Assembly (NCBI GenBank): GCA_902614395.1
Contig: CACMKW010000003.1
Coordinates: 1 to 36,473 of the forward strand
Length of the DNA: 36,473 nucleotides
Direction of reading: 5' to 3'
Source: an uncultured Alphaproteobacteria bacterium
GTDB lineage: Bacteria > Pseudomonadota > Alphaproteobacteria > HIMB59 > GCA-002718135
Part shown: positions 16,576-24,465 of the stretch, piece by piece
Position numbering within the stretch: position 1 is the first letter of the stretch
Layout: each line of letters begins with the position of its first letter
The notes under the pieces: model-generated
The model's database searches: none
What the model was told of the DNA's origin: nothing
What the model saw: only the letters and a program-made list of their open reading frames with translations
Made by a program: the position numbers and the translations under genes

Positions 16576-17826
16576 TTATTCAGCAATCTTCGCAGCTACA
16601 TCTGCATCAATCGCTGCCAAAGCTTCATCAAGAGTCATCTCTCCTGTAATTGCTTTAGTGATATAGTCAGGAACAATCCCATATATTGCAAAGTTTTTAT
16701 TATAACCTTGGAACCAATAAGCTTGAGGGGTTGTATCTGCTGCTTTTCCTGCATTTGCTGCAAAAATTGCAAGACCTTCAGCAACATTAGGACTAACACC
16801 CGTATAATCTATACCAGATTTTTGCAAACCTTGGTGAGCAGTAATGTTACTTGTAGAAGCAGCAAATTTTTCAGCATTTTCTGTTTGTGACATAAAATCG
16901 ATAAATGATGCTGCAGCCTCTGGATGTTGTGTTGATTTAAATGCAACTATACCTGATCCACCTGGCATTGCTCCACATCCACCTGGACCGCAAGGAATAG
17001 GTACTACCTTCCACTCAAAATCTGTAATGTTAGTGTCATAGTTTCCTAGCATCCATGAACCCGACATGTGCATTGCAACTGTTCCATCTAGGAATAAAGG
17101 AGCGGCATTTCTGTAAGAAGTACCTGCACCTGCAGGCCAACCTTCAGCAGGCATTAATCCTTCTTCATGCCATCCAACAAATACCTCAGAAAATTTTCTA
17201 AATCCTTCATCAACTAAAATCGGTGTTCCATTTTCGTGAAACTTTGCTCCATAAGAAAAAGCTGGTCCAGCCCATCTATGTGCAGTTCGATCTAATGCAA
17301 GACCTGCTGTTAAACCAAGTTCCGATTTTACTTGTCTTAAGGCTTCAGCCCAGTCGTCCCATGTAGCACCTTCTTCAGGCATATCAACGCCTGCATCTTC
17401 AAACATTGTAACATTTACGTAAGGCCCTGTAACAGTTAATTGAGTTTGCCAACCGTAAATACCATCATCACCTGAAGGTTTTCTGTACCAAGGAAGTGTT
17501 GCACCATAATTTGCTTCCCAATATGAAGAGTCAACATAAGGTTTTAGGTCTAAATAGAATTTATTTAATCCTCCTAAATTTGTTACTCTAGCTAAATCTG
17601 GTGCAGCACCTGATTCTAATTGATTTTCTAGTTGTTCTCTTATTACTTCATATCCAACTGTTTCAATATTTAATGTATGACCAGTTGATGCTTCCCATGA
17701 CTTAGCCATGTCTGCAATAGTATCACATTCATTAATATCTTGATAACATATGAACTTCAATTCTGCTGAATTTACAGTAAATGAAGCTGAAGTAACAAAA
17801 AGAAAAATAGCCAATATTCTTTTCAT
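16576..17826 (-). CDS. ABC sugar-binding protein (AglE-like, family 1)
   Basis: Periplasmic substrate-binding protein of the CUT1 importer, 416 residues. A signal peptide spans about residues 1-20 (MKRILAIFLF core, cleavage after VNSA). The mature part has the family-1 layout: MAKSWEASTGH early on, GAAPDLARV, LFLDGTVAMHMSGSW, and a glycine/cysteine-rich CGPGGCGAMPGGSG loop with two closely spaced cysteines. It begins the operon and is followed by a hairpin, consistent with higher expression than the permeases. Its amino-acid make-up (Ala, Gly, Glu) is far less A+T-driven than the neighbouring enzymes. The alpha-glucoside assignment rests on operon similarity to aglEFGK and the GH31 gene; the real ligand is unknown. 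Confidence 0.92.
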   Translation of the reverse strand: MKRILAIFLFVTSASFTVNSAELKFICYQDINECDTIADMAKSWEASTGHTLNIETVGYEVIREQLENQLESGAAPDLARVTNLGGLNKFYLDLKPYVDSSYWEANYGATLPWYRKPSGDDGIYGWQTQLTVTGPYVNVTMFEDAGVDMPEEGATWDDWAEALRQVKSELGLTAGLALDRTAHRWAGPAFSYGAKFHENGTPILVDEGFRKFSEVFVGWHEEGLMPAEGWPAGAGTSYRNAAPLFLDGTVAMHMSGSWMLGNYDTNITDFEWKVVPIPCGPGGCGAMPGGSGIVAFKSTQHPEAAASFIDFMSQTENAEKFAASTSNITAHQGLQKSGIDYTGVSPNVAEGLAIFAANAGKAADTTPQAYWFQGYNKNFAIYGIVPDYITKAITGEMTLDEALAAIDADVAAKIAE

Positions 17827-17830
17827 AATT

Positions 17831-17835
17831 CCTCC
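17831..17835 (-). promoter_or_regulatory. Strong Shine-Dalgarno of the AglE-like gene
   Basis: GGAGG on the minus strand, 4 bases before the ATG at 17826. Several genes in this window show little or no such sequence, so this one supports both the chosen start and high translation of the binding protein. Confidence 0.7.
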
Positions 17836-17972
17836 AATTAAATTTAATACAATATTGATAACACGAACCCATACGAATTCAAAAAAAATTTATGTAATTT
17901 ATAAGAAAAATAGTGGTTATTTATATAATTAGTCTTTGAATTTTTTTATTTTCATGGTTTGGGAGAAAATTA

Positions 17973-17986
17973 TTAACTATAGTTAA
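17973..17986. promoter_or_regulatory. 14-bp perfect palindrome before the isomerase gene (candidate operator)
   Basis: TTAACTATAGTTAA reads the same on both strands and lies 7 bases before the isomerase ATG at 17994. It is in the 167-base divergent region shared with the AglE-like gene. The position is right for an operator, or for a site that blocks initiation. The short A+T-rich sequence could be chance, and no regulator is encoded nearby. Confidence 0.35.
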
Positions 17987-17993
17987 AATAATA

Positions 17994-19361
17994 ATGATTG
18001 GATACCTAGGATTAGCACGAGAAACTTTTGATGTACCTTTTGCAATGTCTAAGTTTTTAGAAGGTAAAAAAGTTTTACGAAATATATTTACTGAAATAAA
18101 AGGAATTGATTATTTAATTACCAATAATGAATTATCAGATAAAGCATTTAAATATTTTAAAGATAATAATTTTAAAAAAATTATAATTTTTCAAACTACA
18201 TTTACAGATGCAAAATTTTTATTACATTTTGCTAGAAAGATAAATAAACCTTTGTGTATTATTGCCTTTCCAGAGCCACGAACTGGAAAGAGATTAAGAC
18301 TTAATTCAGTATGTGGATTAAATTTAGGAATGCACTCATTAATTAAAAATAATATTAATGCTGAATTCATATTATATAATAATTATAAAGACGTAGAAAA
18401 AAGAATTAAAAAATTTATTAATAAAAAAATTTATAGCAATAAAATAATTGAATGGAAACAGATTAGAAAAAAAAGCGGTAAAAAAATAGATATAAAGAAA
18501 CAAAACATTGGACTTGTTGGTGAAAGACCTGAAGGTTTTGATACATGTGATTATTCATTATTAGAAATTAGGAAAAAATTAAATTTTGATATTAAAAAAA
18601 TAAAATTAAATGAACTATTCTCAGAAGCTAAAAAAATTAAAAAGTCAGTTTTAAATTCAACACAAATAAAAATTGAGAAAAATTTGAAGAATTCAAAAAA
18701 ATTAAATCAACATGAATTAAAAAAAAGTATTTCAATATACCATGGATTAAATACACTTCACACAAAACACGATGTTCAAGCGTTTGCAGTTAGATGTTGG
18801 CCAGAAATGTTTACAGAATTTGGTTGTGCTTCTTGTGGTCCTATGGCTATGATGAATGAAAAAAAAATTAGCAGTGCTTGCGAAGCAGACGTTTTAGGAG
18901 GGATAAGTTGCAACATACTAAACCAATTAAACAATCAACCTTCTTTACTAGTGGATATTGTCGATATAGATGAAAAAGATAATTCTGTTGTTTTTTGGCA
19001 TTGTGGGTTAGCGCCTCTTAGTATGTCTAAAAAAGGTGAGGCAAAAGCGGATATACATTCTAATAGAAAAAAACCACTACTTCATAATTTTGCTTTTAAA
19101 CCAGGAGATATAACAATATTCAGAGTTTCAAAATCAGCAAGCAAATTAAAATTTTTTGTACTTAAGGGAAAAGTGATCAATAGGAAAAATTCATTTGCTG
19201 GAACTTCAGGTGTAGTAAGTTTTGGCAAAAATACAAAAAATAAAATAGAAAAAATGTTTAAAGGTGGACTTGAGCATCACGTTGCTTTTACTTATGGTGA
19301 CTATTATAACGAAATTGTTAATCTAGGTAATCAAATGAAAATTCCAATATACACAGTATGA
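17994..19361 (+). CDS. FucI/AraA-like sugar ketol-isomerase family protein
   Basis: Divergent member of the L-fucose/L-arabinose isomerase superfamily, 455 residues. The metal-site landmarks are seen: Glu297 in SSACEADVLGG, Asp321/Asp324 in LLVDIVDID, WHCGLAPLSM at 335-344, and His428/His429 in LEHHVAFTYGDY. AVRCWPEMFTEFG at 265-277 is the typical substrate-pocket block. The family converts aldoses to ketoses with manganese. Related uncharacterised proteins occur in many sugar clusters, so the substrate cannot be named. A lysine-rich middle (about 140-250) lies where the superfamily varies. It overlaps the following dehydrogenase gene by 4 bases (ATGA) and shares its divergent region with the AglE-like importer gene. 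Confidence 0.78.
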   Translation: MIGYLGLARETFDVPFAMSKFLEGKKVLRNIFTEIKGIDYLITNNELSDKAFKYFKDNNFKKIIIFQTTFTDAKFLLHFARKINKPLCIIAFPEPRTGKRLRLNSVCGLNLGMHSLIKNNINAEFILYNNYKDVEKRIKKFINKKIYSNKIIEWKQIRKKSGKKIDIKKQNIGLVGERPEGFDTCDYSLLEIRKKLNFDIKKIKLNELFSEAKKIKKSVLNSTQIKIEKNLKNSKKLNQHELKKSISIYHGLNTLHTKHDVQAFAVRCWPEMFTEFGCASCGPMAMMNEKKISSACEADVLGGISCNILNQLNNQPSLLVDIVDIDEKDNSVVFWHCGLAPLSMSKKGEAKADIHSNRKKPLLHNFAFKPGDITIFRVSKSASKLKFFVLKGKVINRKNSFAGTSGVVSFGKNTKNKIEKMFKGGLEHHVAFTYGDYYNEIVNLGNQMKIPIYTV

Positions 19362-20458
19362 GCAAAACTTTTAAATATGGGATAATAGGTGCTGGATCAA
19401 TGGGTCGTGAACATATCAGAAATGTTAATATAATTGATGAAGCAGAAATTGTTGCTTTAAGTGATCCACATGATGAATCAATTAATCAATCTTTATCATT
19501 ACTTAATAAAAAAGTTCCATGTTTTACAAACTATAATGAAATGATACAAGCTGATCTTGTTGATGGGTACATAATCTCTACTCCTAATTTTACTCATATA
19601 GATGTACTAAAAGATGTAATTAAAACAAAGAAACATATCTTAGTAGAAAAGCCGTTATGTACAACAATTAAAGATTGTATCGAATTTAGAGATTTGACTA
19701 AAAATTATCCAGGTTTAATTTGGACCGCAATGGAATATAGATATATGCCACCCGTAAAAAGAATGATTGATGAAATTCATAATAAAACAATTGGTAATTT
19801 AAAAATGTTATCAATTAGAGAACACCGATTTCCTTTTTTAGTTAAGGTGAATAATTGGAATAGATTTGCGGAAAATACAGGAGGCACATTAGTTGAAAAA
19901 TGCTGTCATTTTTTTGATCTAATGAGGTTAATTGTGAATAGTGAAGCGAAACAAGTTTATGCAAGTGGCAATCAAGATGTTAATCATTTAAACGAAAAAT
20001 ATAACAATAAAACTCCTGATATTCTTGATAATGCCTATGTAATTGTTGATTTTCAAAATGGAGTTAGAGCTTTGCTTGATCTCTGTATGTTTGCTGAAAA
20101 CTCAACAAATCAAGAGGAGTTATGTGCGGTTGGAGATATCGGTAAAATTGAAACTGCTGTACCTTCAGCTAGTTCAGGCAAAAACTCATCTGAATTAAGG
20201 ATTGGATATCGAGGAAGAAATTTTGAAAATGGAAAAACTCTTAATGAGCTCGTGGAAGTTGATGAAGAGATTTTAAAAGTAGGAAATCATCATGGCTCTA
20301 CATATTATGAACATATTTCATTTCTTGATTCTATTAAAAGTTCTAAACCAGCTGCTGTAAGTCTTAATGATGGTTTACAAGCAGTTGCTATTGGTGAAGC
20401 TGCCGAAATTTCTATAAAAGAAAATAGAATTGTTAAAATGGATGAATTTAAAATTTAA
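19358..20458 (+). CDS. Gfo/Idh/MocA-family NAD(P)-dependent oxidoreductase
   Basis: Sugar or inositol dehydrogenase family, 366 residues. The Rossmann motif GIIGAGSMGREH is at 8-19, and the family Glu-Lys-Pro (VEKPL) at 96-100. The C-terminal domain has GGTLVEKCCHFFDLMR with His184 at the expected catalytic place. Members oxidise or epimerise sugars, often through 3-keto forms. It is translated with the FucI-like isomerase, so the two probably act on the same sugar. It ends two bases from the end of the convergent hydroxyacid dehydrogenase gene, with no visible terminator. Confidence 0.87.
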   Translation: MSKTFKYGIIGAGSMGREHIRNVNIIDEAEIVALSDPHDESINQSLSLLNKKVPCFTNYNEMIQADLVDGYIISTPNFTHIDVLKDVIKTKKHILVEKPLCTTIKDCIEFRDLTKNYPGLIWTAMEYRYMPPVKRMIDEIHNKTIGNLKMLSIREHRFPFLVKVNNWNRFAENTGGTLVEKCCHFFDLMRLIVNSEAKQVYASGNQDVNHLNEKYNNKTPDILDNAYVIVDFQNGVRALLDLCMFAENSTNQEELCAVGDIGKIETAVPSASSGKNSSELRIGYRGRNFENGKTLNELVEVDEEILKVGNHHGSTYYEHISFLDSIKSSKPAAVSLNDGLQAVAIGEAAEISIKENRIVKMDEFKI

Positions 20459-20460
20459 AA

Positions 20461-21384
20461 TTAGAAAAAAAATTCGTTTGTTTTATTCATAATAAACTCA
20501 CTTACTCTTGTATTCGATTCTTCTGTAACTCCGGCAATATGTGGTGATAGAATACAATTCATATCGTTTGTAATATTTTTTAAAAATATTTTGTTTACTG
20601 GTTCATGTTCATAAACATCTAACGCAAATCCTGAAATATAATTATTCTTATACGCTTCAAGTATGTCTGTTTCATTTATAATTCCTCCTCTAGAAGAATT
20701 AATAATAATTGGTTTATTATTCATTTTTTGAAATGTTTTTTTATCAAATAAATATTTCGTTTCATTATTTAATGGTACATGTATAGAAATTATATCAGCT
20801 AAAGAAAGAATATTTTCAAAAGTTACTTTTTTAACATTATGTTCTTGCATTTCTTGAGAGGTTATAAAAGGGTCAAATGAAATAGTGGTAACTTCAAAAG
20901 CATTTATAAGTTTTGAAACTTTTTTTGATATATCACCAAATCCTATTAGACCTAAAATTTTTCCCTTTAACTCGTTCGTAGCAATTGACGTTCTAGGCCA
21001 TTGTCCATTTTGTGTTTTTGCATTTATTAACTTTGTTTTCTTTAATAGGCTAAGTGAAGAGCTTATTACATATTCTGCTACAGAGTCAGCATTCATCCCA
21101 GTAGCTGGTTGAACAAATATATTATTTTTTTTACAATATTCAGTGTCAATATTATCTAGACCTACACCCAGTCTACCAATATACTTTAAATTTTCTGCTT
21201 TCTCTAAAATAGATTGATTTAAATTTGTTTTATTTCTTACAATTATTCCTTCAAATTTATTAATTTCTTTTTTTAAATAATCAGAATTTTCCCAAATATC
21301 TTTTTTATAGATCACATTAAAATCTTTACTTAAGATTTTTAATGCTTCCGGATCAATAAATTCAGTAATTAAAATATTTATCAT
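20461..21384 (-). CDS. D-isomer-specific 2-hydroxyacid dehydrogenase (SerA/SlcC-like)
   Basis: NAD-dependent dehydrogenase of 307 residues. The nucleotide motif GLIGFGDISKKV is at 145-156. The catalytic triad is Arg232 (NSSRGG), Glu261 (DVYEHEP) and His282 (SPHIAG). It lacks the C-terminal ACT domains of full-length SerA. The same family includes 3-phosphoglycerate dehydrogenase and (S)-sulfolactate dehydrogenase SlcC. It is the last gene of the run ComD-ComE-kinase-dehydrogenase and overlaps the kinase gene by 4 bases. That makes a 2-hydroxyacid to 2-oxoacid step feeding the ThDP decarboxylase attractive. The substrate is inferred from context only. Confidence 0.82.
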   Translation of the reverse strand: MINILITEFIDPEALKILSKDFNVIYKKDIWENSDYLKKEINKFEGIIVRNKTNLNQSILEKAENLKYIGRLGVGLDNIDTEYCKKNNIFVQPATGMNADSVAEYVISSSLSLLKKTKLINAKTQNGQWPRTSIATNELKGKILGLIGFGDISKKVSKLINAFEVTTISFDPFITSQEMQEHNVKKVTFENILSLADIISIHVPLNNETKYLFDKKTFQKMNNKPIIINSSRGGIINETDILEAYKNNYISGFALDVYEHEPVNKIFLKNITNDMNCILSPHIAGVTEESNTRVSEFIMNKTNEFFF

Positions 21385-22289
21385 TTAATTTTACTAATTT
21401 TTATTTTTTTTGAAAATTTATTAACCAAACTAATTGTAGGTATTGAATATATACCTCCACTTTGCATACATTTTAAAGTTGCAGCAGCAGATGCAAAAAT
21501 AATACTTTCTATATTTGATTTATTTAGAGATAATGCAGATGCGAAAGCCCCATGAAATACATCTCCTGCACAATTTGTTTCAACTGTTTTAACTTTTGGA
21601 ATTTTACAGTGATACAATGAATTGTTATCTACCCAAAGAACGCCTTGGGAACCTAATGTAACTGCTACAAATTTTTGTGTTTCATTAAATATTTCAAAAA
21701 GAGCAGTTTTAATCTTTGAATTTCGCTTATATGTTTTTAAACCTTCTTCAGAAAATATGGGATGGGAAGCATTTTTAACAATTTGTGATATATGTAATGT
21801 ATTTTTAAAATTATCTAGGTCGGCAACACATTTAATATTATTTTTGTTAGTCATTTTGGCAATTTCAGTAGCTATTCTAATCCACCTCATATCTACTGCA
21901 TAAATATCTTTTTTTCTAAAATCTAAATTTGGTATTTTCTTATAATTAAGTAACTTTGGATCATTATAAGCAGCTAGCAATCTTTCACCATTTATATCTT
22001 CAATTACAAAACTTTGTGAGGATTTACATTTTTTTATAGAAATAGATTTACTGATATTAATTTTAAATTTTTTAAATTCATTTTTTAAGAAAACAGAAGC
22101 ACTATCATCTCCAAATTTTCCAATAAATTTAGTATCACAACCCAATTTTTTAGCAGTAAATGCTGATACTGCTGCTGAACCGCCTAACCTTTTATCAATG
22201 CCTTTAGATAAAACTTTAATTGGTTTTTTTGGAAACTGATCTATCCTACTTATATTATCTAAAAAAATTGATCCTGCACAAATGATCAT
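21381..22289 (-). CDS. PfkB-family carbohydrate kinase, YihV (sulfofructose kinase)-like
   Basis: Ribokinase-fold sugar kinase of 302 residues. Catalytic Asp243 is in TNCAGDVFHGAFA; the usual GAGD reads CAGD here. Compared with E. coli YihV as I remember it, similar blocks recur in order: GKFGDD, KSSQSFVIEDINGERL, VDMRW, HPIFSEEGL, TLGSQG and ATLKCMQSGG. Lys25 and Arg135 align with two of the three residues reported to hold the sulfonate in YihV, while the third, an Asn, appears to be Ala107 with Asn109 close by. It may therefore phosphorylate a sulfonated or otherwise anionic ketose, but KDG kinase or another sugar acid kinase is possible. It overlaps the dehydrogenase start by 4 bases. Confidence 0.8.
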   Translation of the reverse strand: MIICAGSIFLDNISRIDQFPKKPIKVLSKGIDKRLGGSAAVSAFTAKKLGCDTKFIGKFGDDSASVFLKNEFKKFKINISKSISIKKCKSSQSFVIEDINGERLLAAYNDPKLLNYKKIPNLDFRKKDIYAVDMRWIRIATEIAKMTNKNNIKCVADLDNFKNTLHISQIVKNASHPIFSEEGLKTYKRNSKIKTALFEIFNETQKFVAVTLGSQGVLWVDNNSLYHCKIPKVKTVETNCAGDVFHGAFASALSLNKSNIESIIFASAAATLKCMQSGGIYSIPTISLVNKFSKKIKISKIK

Positions 22290-22299
22290 AAATATTTAT

Positions 22300-22869
22300 T
22301 TAGAGGTATTTAACTATACCTATAAACTTTCTAAATCTATCTCTGATTGTTATAGGATTAAGAGGAATTGGATCAATTTTGACATTCCCAGAATTAATTT
22401 TAGAGATAATTACGTAAGAGTTATTTTGATCGTCAATAGCTTTTGATAATTCATTTACTGTTTCATCTCCAGAACATTCAACTACATTTTTACAACCAGC
22501 ACCTATTGCAACATCTTTTAGAGAAGTATTTTCATCAGTAAAAGTCCTTTGATCTCCTGTTGATCCATATGATCCATTATCAATTATTAATAAAGTATAA
22601 TTTGATGGCGCTCTATTACCAATTGTTGCTAGTGTATTCATATTCATTAAAACAGATCCATCACCATCTATACTAACAACATTTTTATTTTGAGATAATG
22701 ACAAGCCTAAACCAATAGAAGAAGACAAACCCATACTGCCTAACATATAAAAAAAGTTTGGTTGATCGTTAATTTTATATAATTCTTGAGATGGAAGACC
22801 TATATTACAAATAACTAAGTTATCTTTAAGAATATTTTGTATTTTATTTAATAAATCAAACCGATTCAT
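22300..22869 (-). CDS. comE: Sulfopyruvate decarboxylase-like, beta subunit (ThDP-binding)
   Basis: This 189-residue protein is the pyrophosphate-binding half of a split ThDP enzyme. The cofactor motif GDG is at 69-71, with the matching Asn at 98 (LLIIDNGSYGSTGDQ). The GSMGLSSSIGLGLSL block at 44-58 fits the ComE and phosphonopyruvate decarboxylase C-terminal families. With ComD it would decarboxylate a 3-substituted pyruvate (sulfopyruvate to sulfoacetaldehyde) in the cytoplasm. It overlaps the alpha-subunit gene by 4 bases, as expected for equal amounts of both subunits. The symbol is by similarity; the substrate is untested. Confidence 0.82.
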   Translation of the reverse strand: MNRFDLLNKIQNILKDNLVICNIGLPSQELYKINDQPNFFYMLGSMGLSSSIGLGLSLSQNKNVVSIDGDGSVLMNMNTLATIGNRAPSNYTLLIIDNGSYGSTGDQRTFTDENTSLKDVAIGAGCKNVVECSGDETVNELSKAIDDQNNSYVIISKINSGNVKIDPIPLNPITIRDRFRKFIGIVKYL

Positions 22870-23366
22870 TTATCATCTTTCATTAAATTGAAATCACATA
22901 ATATAGCAACTGGTGACTCAACAACTTTAGCATGTTTGCTAAATGTTGAAATTTTCTCAAGATCATTTTCTGAAGAACAATGCAACATAGGTATTCTCAA
23001 CATTTGTAAAATATCTTCAGTTATTTTAGCCATTCCACCTTGTGCTCCTACTGGCTCGCCTGGTGTACCTCTGTAACTAATTAGGAAAACAATAGGCATT
23101 TGATATAATTGTAATAAAGAAACAATTGCATTCACTGAATTTCCAATTCCTGTATTCTGCATCATTATACAAGGGAATTTATTTCCTAAATAAGCTCCAG
23201 CACAGATACCCATACCTTCTTCCTCACGTGGTACAGCCGAATAGTAAACATCCTTATCTTTTTCAAGAATATCAATCATGTTGGCTAATAACTTACAAGG
23301 AACACTTAAGTAAAAATCTACACCGCCCTTTTTTAAATTATCAATGATTTTTTTACTGATTTTCAT
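22866..23366 (-). CDS. comD: Sulfopyruvate decarboxylase-like, alpha subunit (Pyr domain)
   Basis: This 166-residue protein is the pyrimidine-binding half of the split ThDP enzyme. The activating glutamate is among Glu48-Glu50 (VPREEEGMGICAGAYL). MQNTGIGNSVNAI at 69-81 is the ComD-type block. The segment ISYRGTPGEPVGAQGGM ends in the E-x3-AQ pattern typical of ComD, where phosphonopyruvate decarboxylase usually has DEPQH; this favours sulfopyruvate or a similar acid over phosphonopyruvate. The gene begins 46 bases after the aldose epimerase stop and precedes comE, kinase and dehydrogenase genes. Confidence 0.82.
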   Translation of the reverse strand: MKISKKIIDNLKKGGVDFYLSVPCKLLANMIDILEKDKDVYYSAVPREEEGMGICAGAYLGNKFPCIMMQNTGIGNSVNAIVSLLQLYQMPIVFLISYRGTPGEPVGAQGGMAKITEDILQMLRIPMLHCSSENDLEKISTFSKHAKVVESPVAILCDFNLMKDDK

Positions 23367-23412
23367 TTTTTTTGATGTCTATATATATAAAATGATTAAA
23401 CAATAAATTAAT

Positions 23413-24465
23413 TTATTTAAAATCATTTCTTAATTTTATTTTAGTATTTGAAGTATATTTTTCACCTTTTTTTAATATAGTTGATGGAAAATTTGGTTGA
23501 TTAATAGCATCGGGGAAGATTTGTGTCTCTAAACACATTCCGTATTGTAAACCGTAATTTCTATCATGTTTTCCATTGTATGACTCCTTCATCATGTTAC
23601 CAGTATAAAATTGTATTCCAGGTTGATCAGTTGAATATTCAACACCCAAACCAGTAATGTTACTGTAGATGGAAGCTATAGATTTATCGATAGAATGATC
23701 TTTGAGAACATAATTGTGATCTATTCCACCACTGTCTAAAAAAGCATTATCTATTTCAAATGAGTTATTAAGATCATATTTTGTATCAACTACATCTAAT
23801 AGCTTTCCAGTAGGAATTGAACTATCATTAGTTTCACATATTTGATTAGATGATATTCTAACAACATGGTCAGTAATATTTTTATAATTATCTTTATGAC
23901 CATGGAAATTCCAATAATTATGATTAGTCATATTAACAATAGTATCTTGATCTGTAGTAGCATTAAATGAAATTAGAATTTCGTTATTATTATTAAGCTC
24001 GTAAATAGTTTTACAATTTAAGTTGCCTGGATAATTTTCTTCTAAATGTTTAGAGTGATAAGTGAGCTCTACTTTTATACTTCCACTTGTTTTTTTAATA
24101 TCAGCTATTTGCCAAATCTTTTTATTAAAACCTATCTTTCCACCATGAAGATGATCAGGTGCTGTATTAGAGAATAAATTATATTCTTCTCCATTAAGAA
24201 TAAATTTACTTTGCCCTATTCTATTACAAACTCTTCCAATAATTGAATTGAAATATCCATGCGCTTCCAGGCAATCATCTAAATTCCCATAACCTAATAA
24301 AACATCCTCTGTTTCAGAGTCATTAGAAGAAGTTGGAATACATACTTCACTGATATAGCCACCATATGTATAAAAACTAAAACTGTAATTATTTGAGTTA
24401 ATAATATTAACTATATCAATATCTAAACCTTTATCATTTTGAAGTTTGGTAATTTTGTATTCCAT
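23413..24465 (-). CDS. Aldose 1-epimerase (GalM-like mutarotase)
   Basis: Catalyses interconversion of alpha and beta anomers of free sugars, 350 residues. Catalytic residues are His107 (DHLHGGKIGFNKKIW), His182 (NMTNHNYWNF) and Glu313 (CLETQIFPDA). NRIGQSKFILNGEEY at 81-95 is also typical. It has no signal peptide, so it acts on sugars inside the cell. Its ATG shares one base with the stop of the EamA gene. Sugar clusters often carry a mutarotase after an importer; sulfoquinovose mutarotase YihR is in the same superfamily, but this protein looks GalM-like in length and motifs. Confidence 0.9.
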   Translation of the reverse strand: MEYKITKLQNDKGLDIDIVNIINSNNYSFSFYTYGGYISEVCIPTSSNDSETEDVLLGYGNLDDCLEAHGYFNSIIGRVCNRIGQSKFILNGEEYNLFSNTAPDHLHGGKIGFNKKIWQIADIKKTSGSIKVELTYHSKHLEENYPGNLNCKTIYELNNNNEILISFNATTDQDTIVNMTNHNYWNFHGHKDNYKNITDHVVRISSNQICETNDSSIPTGKLLDVVDTKYDLNNSFEIDNAFLDSGGIDHNYVLKDHSIDKSIASIYSNITGLGVEYSTDQPGIQFYTGNMMKESYNGKHDRNYGLQYGMCLETQIFPDAINQPNFPSTILKKGEKYTSNTKIKLRNDFK

